Assembly (NCBI RefSeq): GCF_937858865.1
Contig: NZ_CALLYO010000166.1
Location: forward strand, 1-10,578
Direction of reading: 5' to 3'
DNA length: 10,578 bases
Origin: an uncultured Amaricoccus sp.
Lineage (GTDB): Bacteria > Pseudomonadota > Alphaproteobacteria > Rhodobacterales > Rhodobacteraceae
Within the stretch, counting starts at the first letter, position 1, and the number at the start of each line of letters is the position of its first letter. A program made the position numbers and the translations under genes. Positions 6,049 to 10,578 of this stretch are shown here, piece after piece. Below the pieces are notes generated by a model that saw only the letters and a list, made by a program, of their open reading frames with translations, made no database searches and had not been told where the DNA came from.

Positions 6049-6612
6049 TCACCCGATCGGCAGGGCGGCGAGCCTCCCCATCAGCTCGGGCACGCTGTCG
6101 CAGGGCTCGAGATAGCCGAGGACCTCCGCCGGCGCGAAGCCCTCGGCCACGATGTGGACGAGGAGGGCGAGGAGCGGGTTCCAGTAGCCGTTCACGTTGA
6201 GCAGGTAGACGTGCTTGTCGTGCAGCCCGAGCTGGCGCCAGGTCAGCACCTCGAAGAGTTCGTCGAGGCTCCCGCCCCCGCCCGGCAGCGTCACGATCGC
6301 GTCGGCGTTCATGAACATGACCTTCTTGCGCTCGTGCATGGTCTCGGTGACCACCACCCGCGTCAGGTCGCGCGCCCCGCGCTCGCGGCCGACGAGGTGC
6401 GCCGGCACGACGCCGAGCGTCTCCCCGCCGGCGGCGATCGCGGCGCTCGCCAGCACCCCCATCAGCCCGACGTCCCCCGCGCCGTAGACGAGGCGCAGCC
6501 CCGCCCCGGCCAGCGCCGTCCCGAGCTCGGCCGCCGCGGCGGCATGGGCCGGATCGTTGCCGCGGCGCGAGCCGCAGAAGACGCAGACCGAGCGGGTGAG
6601 GAGAAGGCGCAT
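6049..6612 (-). CDS. LOG-family nucleotide 5'-monophosphate phosphoribohydrolase
   Basis: LOG proteins have a Rossmann-type fold and hydrolyse nucleoside 5'-monophosphates to free base and ribose 5-phosphate; the best known act on cytokinin ribotides. The 187-residue protein shows VCVFCGSRRG (9-18), LVYGAGDVGLMG (41-52), the METMHERK-like block with R95 (ETMHERKKVMF, 90-100) and PGGGGSLDE (110-118) with E118. R95 and E118 fit the catalytic Arg/Glu pair of the family. The usual PGGxGT has Ser for Thr (S115), a conservative change I believe is common in alphaproteobacteria. ATG at 6612 has AGGAG 7 bases upstream (CTCCT at 6620-6624 on the plus strand). It is a single gene, convergent with rarD and divergent from the LysM gene. 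Physiological substrate in this organism is unknown. Confidence 0.92.
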   Translation of the reverse strand: MRLLLTRSVCVFCGSRRGNDPAHAAAAAELGTALAGAGLRLVYGAGDVGLMGVLASAAIAAGGETLGVVPAHLVGRERGARDLTRVVVTETMHERKKVMFMNADAIVTLPGGGGSLDELFEVLTWRQLGLHDKHVYLLNVNGYWNPLLALLVHIVAEGFAPAEVLGYLEPCDSVPELMGRLAALPIG

Positions 6613-6631
6613 GGACAGGCTCCTGACTTCG

Positions 6632-6663
6632 CTGCAACTTCATGTCGCAGTCGTTTTGTGACA
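6632..6663. promoter_or_regulatory. Overlapping imperfect palindromes in the LOG/LysM divergent region
   Basis: CTGCAAC (6632-6638) and GTCGCAG (6644-6650) form one imperfect palindrome with 6 of 7 paired positions. TGTCGCA (6643-6649) and TGTGACA (6657-6663) form a second with the same match and a 7-base spacer. TTGTGACAA at 6656-6664 is itself a 9-bp perfect palindrome around one base. This AT-richer pocket of the 134-base gap is where divergent promoters or an operator would be expected, but no good -35/-10 pair was found. Confidence 0.3.
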
Positions 6664-6746
6664 ATCTAGGCGGTAGCAGGTCGCCGCGTCGGACGCGAGC
6701 GCCAGGACCGCGAAGGCACCGGGCGGCGGACCGGGAGGACACGAGG

Positions 6747-7892
6747 ATGGCCGAAGGATCGCCGCAGCGGAAGAGGATCGCCCTCCTCGTGCTGCTCCCG
6801 CTCGCCGCGATCGGGCTGCTCTACGCCGCGAGCCGCAGCCGCCCGCCGGAGACGCCGCCCGCGCCGGAGCCGACCGCAGCGGCGGTTCGCGCCCCCACGG
6901 CACCCGCGCCGGCAGAGACGCCGCCGGATGTCGCGGCGGCCGAACCGGAGGTGCCCGGCTTCGACGTGGTGCGGGTGGAGCCGGACGGCTCCGCCGCGGT
7001 GGTGGGGACCGCCGAGCCCGGCGCCAGGGTGACGATCTACGCCGACGAGGCGCCGCTCGCCGAGGCCGAGGCGGACGCCGACGGCAACTTCGTGGCGATC
7101 TTCCGGGTCGACCCCGCGGAAGAGCCGCGCGCGCTCACCCTCGGCGCCGTGGCGCCCGGCGGCGCGACCTCGACCTCCGAGGACATGGTGATGCTCCTCC
7201 CGCCGGCGCCCGGTACGGCCGAGCCCGAGGCGCAGCCCGCGCCCGAGACCGAGTCTGCCGCCGCGCCGGGAGAGGAGCCGGAACCGGTCGCGCCGGCCCC
7301 CGTGGTCCTGCCCGAGGCGGGCGCGGCCCCGGAGGTGGCGGCGACGGTCATCCTCCGCCGCGACGAGGTCGAGGTGACGCCTGCCCCGCCCGATGCCTCC
7401 GGCCGGCGGCCGGTGACGCTCGGGGCCGTCTCCTACGGCGAGACGGGCGAGGTGTCGCTCGCCGGGGCCGGCACCGCCGGGGCGATGGTGCGCGCCTATG
7501 TGGACGACGGCTTCGTCGGCGAGGCGCAGGTGGCGCCCGACGGGCGCTGGCGGATGCAGCTCGCCGGCCTCGCCGAGGGCATCTACCGGCTGCGGGTCGA
7601 CCTCCTCGCCGCCGACGGTCGGGTGGCGAGCCGGGTCGAGACGCCGTTCCAGCGCGACTATCCGCCGCCCCCGCCGCCGCGGCCGGGCGCCCCCCGGCCG
7701 GGTGCCGTCCCGGGCAGCGTCGCGATCACCGTGCAGCCGGGCAGCAACCTCTGGACGCTCGCGCGCATCCACTACGGCTCGGGGGTGCGCTACACGCAGA
7801 TCTTCACCGCCAACCGCGACCAGATCCGCGACCCCGATCTCATCTATCCCGGGCAGATCTTCACCATCCCCGAGCCGACCGCGACGGAATAG
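6747..7892 (+). CDS. Membrane-anchored Ig-like/LysM peptidoglycan-binding protein
   Basis: This 381-residue protein probably sits in the inner membrane with its body in the periplasm, gripping peptidoglycan through a LysM domain. It has a basic N-terminus (QRKR, 7-10), a hydrophobic anchor at about 11-29, a Pro/Ala-rich linker to about 70, a first Ig-like module (about 71-150; GTAEPGARVTIYADE, ADADGNF), a Glu/Pro/Ala-rich linker (151-200), a second related module (about 222-303; GTAGAMVRAYVDDGFVGEAQ, APDGRW), a proline run (306-311) and a LysM domain at about 327-375 (ITVQPGSNLWTLARIHYG, then YPGQIFTIPE). The start at 6747 has GGGAGG at 6733-6738 with an 8-base spacer; a longer in-frame ORF from 6642 adds only charged residues. 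Proteins of this layout are common in Rhodobacterales; the exact job, perhaps in cell-wall maintenance, is unproven. Confidence 0.87.
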   Translation: MAEGSPQRKRIALLVLLPLAAIGLLYAASRSRPPETPPAPEPTAAAVRAPTAPAPAETPPDVAAAEPEVPGFDVVRVEPDGSAAVVGTAEPGARVTIYADEAPLAEAEADADGNFVAIFRVDPAEEPRALTLGAVAPGGATSTSEDMVMLLPPAPGTAEPEAQPAPETESAAAPGEEPEPVAPAPVVLPEAGAAPEVAATVILRRDEVEVTPAPPDASGRRPVTLGAVSYGETGEVSLAGAGTAGAMVRAYVDDGFVGEAQVAPDGRWRMQLAGLAEGIYRLRVDLLAADGRVASRVETPFQRDYPPPPPPRPGAPRPGAVPGSVAITVQPGSNLWTLARIHYGSGVRYTQIFTANRDQIRDPDLIYPGQIFTIPEPTATE

Positions 7893-7909
7893 CCCGGCCG
7901 GCTTCGGTC

Positions 7910-7938
7910 TTGGCACCGGGGGGGCCGGACGGTATGAC
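7910..7938 (+). promoter_or_regulatory. Candidate sigma70-type promoter for the yfgM-bamB-der cluster
   Basis: TTGGCA (7910-7915, 5 of 6 consensus) and TATGAC (7933-7938, 4 of 6) are exactly 17 bases apart. A start point near 7945 would leave a leader of about 23 bases before the TTG start at 7968. This is the best promoter match seen in the window and lies in the only long gap before the three-gene cluster. Confidence 0.5.
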
Positions 7939-7967
7939 GGCGCGACGGACATGCCGGAGACGCGCGC

Positions 7968-8645
7968 TTGCACAACAATGATTCCTTCATCGAAGAGGTG
8001 AGCGAGGAGGTCCGGCGCGACAGGTTCTACGCCTGGCTCCGCCGCTGGCGCTGGCTGCTGATCGCGCTCGTGGTGCTGATCGTCGGGGCGGCGGCGGTGA
8101 ACGAGTGGCGCAAGCTGCACTGGGCCTCGCGCTCGCAGACGGCGGGCGATGCCTTCCGCGCCGCCTACGGCGAGACCGACGCCGCGGCGCGGGCGGCCGC
8201 CTTCGGCGGTCTCGCCGCCTCCAACGCGCGGGCGGCGGTGCTGGCGAAGCTGGCCGAGGCCGGCGCGAAGGCCGAGGCGGGCGACACCGAAGGCGCGGCG
8301 GCCCTCCTCGCCGAGGTGGCGGGCGACGGCGCGGCGGGCGAGCTCTACCGCGCGCTCGCCTCGCTGCAGCGGGTGATGCTGCTCGGCAATGCGATGGCCG
8401 CCTCGGAGCGGCAGGCGACGCTCGAGCTCCTCACCAACCCCGGCGCACCCTTCCGGCCGCTGGCGCTCGAGCAGCGGGCGCTGATGCATCTCGATGCCGG
8501 CGACAAGGCGGCGGCGATCGCCTACCTCGGCGAGGCGCTGGCCGAGCCCGGCGCCAGCGAGGCGTTGCGCACGCGCGCGCGCCAGCTCATCGTCGCCTCG
8601 GGCGGCACGGTGCCGGCGCCGGCACCGGTCGCGGCCGGCGGATGA
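7968..8645 (+). CDS. YfgM-like TPR-fold membrane-anchored protein
   Basis: The 225-residue product resembles the YfgM/TPR_21 family: a short cytoplasmic N-terminus rich in charge (NNDSFIEEVSEEVRRDRF, 3-20), one membrane helix at about 28-44 (RWRWLLIALVVLIVGAAAV) and a periplasmic alpha-helical part full of Ala/Glu pairs. In E. coli, YfgM is a SecYEG-associated factor that works with periplasmic chaperones and is encoded just before bamB and der, as here. TTG at 7968 was chosen because GGAGA (7956-7960) lies 7 bases upstream and because the N-terminus reads like related proteins; no in-frame ATG precedes the conserved segment. The last codons overlap the ATG of the longest bamB reading (ATGA at 8642-8645). 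The identity as an orthologue of E. coli yfgM is inferred from context and fold, so no symbol is given. Confidence 0.85.
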   Translation: MHNNDSFIEEVSEEVRRDRFYAWLRRWRWLLIALVVLIVGAAAVNEWRKLHWASRSQTAGDAFRAAYGETDAAARAAAFGGLAASNARAAVLAKLAEAGAKAEAGDTEGAAALLAEVAGDGAAGELYRALASLQRVMLLGNAMAASERQATLELLTNPGAPFRPLALEQRALMHLDAGDKAAAIAYLGEALAEPGASEALRTRARQLIVASGGTVPAPAPVAAGG

Positions 8646-8656
8646 GGGGGCGTCCG

Positions 8657-9970
8657 ATGTCGCCGCGCCCCTCCCTCGGCCTCGCGCTCGCCCTGTCGGT
8701 GGCGCTGGCGGGTTGCGCCGCGCGCGACCCGATCCTACCCGGCGAGCGCATCCCGGTGCGGGCGGAGGATGCGCCGATCGCCGGCGGCAGCCGCACGGCG
8801 CTCGGCCTGCCGGCGCCGGTGATGAACGCCGAATGGACCCACCGCAACGGCGCCGCGCGCGGGCGGCTGGTCAACCCGGCGCTCCGCCCGGTGCCGCAGC
8901 TCGTCTGGTCGGTCGACATCGGCCAGGGCGACGCCAAGCGGCGGCGGCTGATCACCGGGCCGATCGTCGCCGGCGGGCTCGTCTTCACGCTCGACGCGGC
9001 CGGCCAGGTGACGGCGGTGACGCGGTCGGGCCAGATCGCCTGGACCCGCAGCCTCGTCCCGGACGGCGGCGTGCCGGACGGCGGCACCGGCGGCGGCTTC
9101 GCCGCGGCGGGGGGCGTTCTCTACGTCACCACCGGCTTCGGCGAGGTCTGGGCGCTCGACCCGCGCAGCGGCGGGACCATCTGGCAGCGGACGCTCGAGG
9201 CGCCGGTGCGCGCCGCGCCGGCGGTGGCCGACGGGCGGGTGATCGTGGTGCAGCGCGACGACACCGCCTATGCGCTCGACGCGCGCTCGGGCGGCATCCT
9301 CTGGCGGGTGCAGGGCGTCGGCGGCCCCGGCCTCCTCGGCGGGGCGAGCCCGGCGATCGAGGGCCAGCTCGCGGTCGTCCCCTTCGCCTCGGGCGAGGTG
9401 CTGGGGGTGCTGGCGCGCAACGGCCTCACCGTCTGGGGGACGGCGGTGACCGGCGGACGGCCGCAGGTGGCGCGCAACAACATCACCGACATCAGCGGCG
9501 ATCCGGTCATCGACGGCGAGGTGGTCTATGCCTCGAACCAGGCCGGGCGCACCATCCGGGTCGACGCGCGCACCGGCGAGCGGGCCTGGACCATCGCCGA
9601 GGGCTCCTACGGGCCGGCTTGGCCGGCGGGCGGCTCGGTCTTCCTGCTCTCGGACGAGGCGGCGCTGGTCAGGGCCGACGCGGCGACGGGCGAGCTGCTC
9701 TGGCAGGTGCAGCTGCCCGAGCTCTTCCCCCACCGGGGCTTCTTCGGTCGCGGCAAGCCGTTCAAGGCCGTGGCCTACCACGGGCCGGTGCTGGCCGGCG
9801 GGCGGCTCTGGGTGGCCGGGGCGGACGGCCTGCTGCGGGCCTTCAACCCGGCGAACGGGGCGCCGCTCGCCGAGCTGCCGCTGCCGGGCGGCGCCGCGGC
9901 GCTGCCGGCGGTCGCGGGCGGGATCATGTACATCGTCACCCAGGACGGGAAGCTTCTCGCTTTCCAATGA
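8657..9970 (+). CDS. bamB: Outer-membrane assembly lipoprotein BamB (PQQ-like beta-propeller)
   Basis: BamB is a lipoprotein of the BAM complex that inserts beta-barrel proteins into the outer membrane, binding BamA. The 437-residue product starts with a lipoprotein signal, ending in the lipobox LAGC with lipidated C20; the next residue is Ala, consistent with outer-membrane sorting. The body is a series of PQQ-like propeller blades, seen as repeated units such as VFTLDAAGQVTAV, VWALDPRSGGTIWQRTLE, YALDARSGGILWRV, IRVDARTGERAWTI and LVRADAATGELLWQVQLP. Start 8657 is favoured over in-frame ATG 8642 because GAGGGGG (8644-8650) sits 6 bases upstream and gives a more standard signal peptide. The upstream ATG would overlap the preceding stop as ATGA. 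A loop near 9056-9102 carries a small VPDGG duplication. der follows after 25 bases. Confidence 0.93.
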   Translation: MSPRPSLGLALALSVALAGCAARDPILPGERIPVRAEDAPIAGGSRTALGLPAPVMNAEWTHRNGAARGRLVNPALRPVPQLVWSVDIGQGDAKRRRLITGPIVAGGLVFTLDAAGQVTAVTRSGQIAWTRSLVPDGGVPDGGTGGGFAAAGGVLYVTTGFGEVWALDPRSGGTIWQRTLEAPVRAAPAVADGRVIVVQRDDTAYALDARSGGILWRVQGVGGPGLLGGASPAIEGQLAVVPFASGEVLGVLARNGLTVWGTAVTGGRPQVARNNITDISGDPVIDGEVVYASNQAGRTIRVDARTGERAWTIAEGSYGPAWPAGGSVFLLSDEAALVRADAATGELLWQVQLPELFPHRGFFGRGKPFKAVAYHGPVLAGGRLWVAGADGLLRAFNPANGAPLAELPLPGGAAALPAVAGGIMYIVTQDGKLLAFQ

Positions 9971-9995
9971 CCGCCGGAGCCGGTAGGGACGGGCC

Positions 9996-10578
9996 ATGTC
10001 CTTCAAGCTCGCCATCGTCGGCCGCCCGAACGTGGGCAAGTCGACCCTCTTCAACCGCCTGGTCGGCCGGCGCCTGGCGCTGGTCGACGACCAGCCGGGG
10101 GTGACGCGCGACCTGCGCGAGGGGGCGGGCCGGCTCGGGGCGCTGCGCTTCACCGTCATCGACACCGCCGGGCTCGAGGAGGCGACGGACGCGAGCCTGG
10201 CCGGACGGATGCGCGCGCTGACCGAGCGGGCGGTGGACGCGGCCGATCTCTGCCTCTTCCTGATCGACGCCCGCGCCGGGGTGACGGCGCTCGACCGCAC
10301 GCTGGCCGAGCTGCTGCGGCGGCGGGCGCCGCGGGTGATCCTCGTCGCCAACAAGGCCGAGGGGCGCGCGGCGGACGCCGGGTTGATCGAGGCCTGGGAG
10401 CTCGGCCTCGGCGAGCCGGTCGCCCTCTCGGCCGAGCACGGGATCGGCATGGACGACCTCCTGCGCGCGCTCGAGCCGGTGGCGGCGGAATTTCCCGACG
10501 CGGCGGCGGTGGTCGAGGTGCCGGACGAGATCGACGACAGCGTCGACGAGGCGGGCGAGGGCCCGCCGCTGCCGCCCG
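9996..10578 (+). CDS. der: Ribosome biogenesis GTPase Der/EngA (3' end cut off by window)
   Basis: Der is a two-GTPase-domain protein needed for late 50S subunit assembly. The first 194 residues are present and run off the window, so only the first G domain and the start of the acidic linker are seen. G motifs are clear: GRPNVGKST (9-17, P-loop), T37 in PGVTRD (G2), DTAG (56-59, G3), NKAE (119-122, G4) and SAEHG (145-149, G5). The G4 box ends in Glu, not the usual Asp of NKxD; I recall this as frequent in alphaproteobacterial Der. Residues from about 165 form an acidic tail ([15 protein letters not shown]) leading to the second G domain and KH-like domain outside the window. ATG at 9996 has AGGGA (9985-9989) 6 bases upstream. 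It ends the yfgM-bamB-der run. Confidence 0.96.
   Translation, partial: MSFKLAIVGRPNVGKSTLFNRLVGRRLALVDDQPGVTRDLREGAGRLGALRFTVIDTAGLEEATDASLAGRMRALTERAVDAADLCLFLIDARAGVTALDRTLAELLRRRAPRVILVANKAEGRAADAGLIEAWELGLGEPVALSAEHGIGMDDLLRALEPVAAEFPDAAAVVEVPDEIDDSVDEAGEGPPLPP

Noticed and set aside
7893..7928. CCGGCC/GGCCGG hairpin as LysM terminator
   Set aside because: The arms are only six bases with a loop of over 20 and no T-run, and the segment overlaps the better-supported promoter at 7910-7938.
6666..8489. 607-codon open frame on the minus strand
   Set aside because: It is antisense to the LysM and TPR genes and is Arg/His/Gly-rich without recognisable domains.
8735..10450. 571-codon open frame on the minus strand
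   Set aside because: It is antisense to bamB and der, both identified with confidence; the translation is low complexity.

Overview
This is a chromosomal stretch from a very GC-rich alphaproteobacterium. It most resembles the Rhodobacterales (Roseobacter/Paracoccaceae type), judged from protein character: SecF followed by an Mth938-like protein, a YfgM-like protein beginning with an NNDSFIEEV-type N-terminus just before BamB and Der, and a Der G4 box written NKAE. The genus cannot be fixed by eye. All genes look intact except the two cut by the window edges. There is no rRNA, tRNA, CRISPR array, transposase, phage gene or toxin-antitoxin pair.

Layout. (1) 2-2913 (+): end of secD, secF and a small Mth938/NDUFAF3-like gene, packed as one operon. 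(2) 2914-3700: sodB for an iron-type superoxide dismutase, with its own candidate promoter, a structured leader (hairpin plus a 12-bp direct repeat) and two consecutive stem-loops downstream. (3) 3720-5937: a divergent pair, an AGE-family sugar epimerase/isomerase (-) and a RarD-type EamA transporter (+), separated by 91 bp containing an inverted repeat. (4) 5938-6048: a locally AT-rich spacer ending in a GTAG-headed palindrome that resembles a REP element. (5) 6049-6612 (-): a LOG-family nucleotide phosphoribohydrolase. (6) 6747-7892 (+): an envelope protein with a membrane anchor, two Ig-like repeats and a C-terminal LysM domain. (7) 7968-10578 (+): yfgM-like, bamB and der (cut by the window end), with a good sigma70-like promoter in front.

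Functionally the window is mostly envelope biogenesis and housekeeping. SecDF pulls proteins through the Sec channel, the YfgM-like protein would sit near the translocon as a periplasmic TPR factor, BamB feeds outer-membrane proteins to the BAM complex, the LysM protein binds peptidoglycan, and Der assists 50S ribosome assembly. I see no convincing new multi-gene system. The best leads are non-coding: the REP-like palindrome, the paired stem-loops between sodB and the epimerase, the sodB leader and inverted repeats in the two divergent promoter regions. Both convergent gene junctions carry a stem-loop and share the octamer GGGGTAGG.
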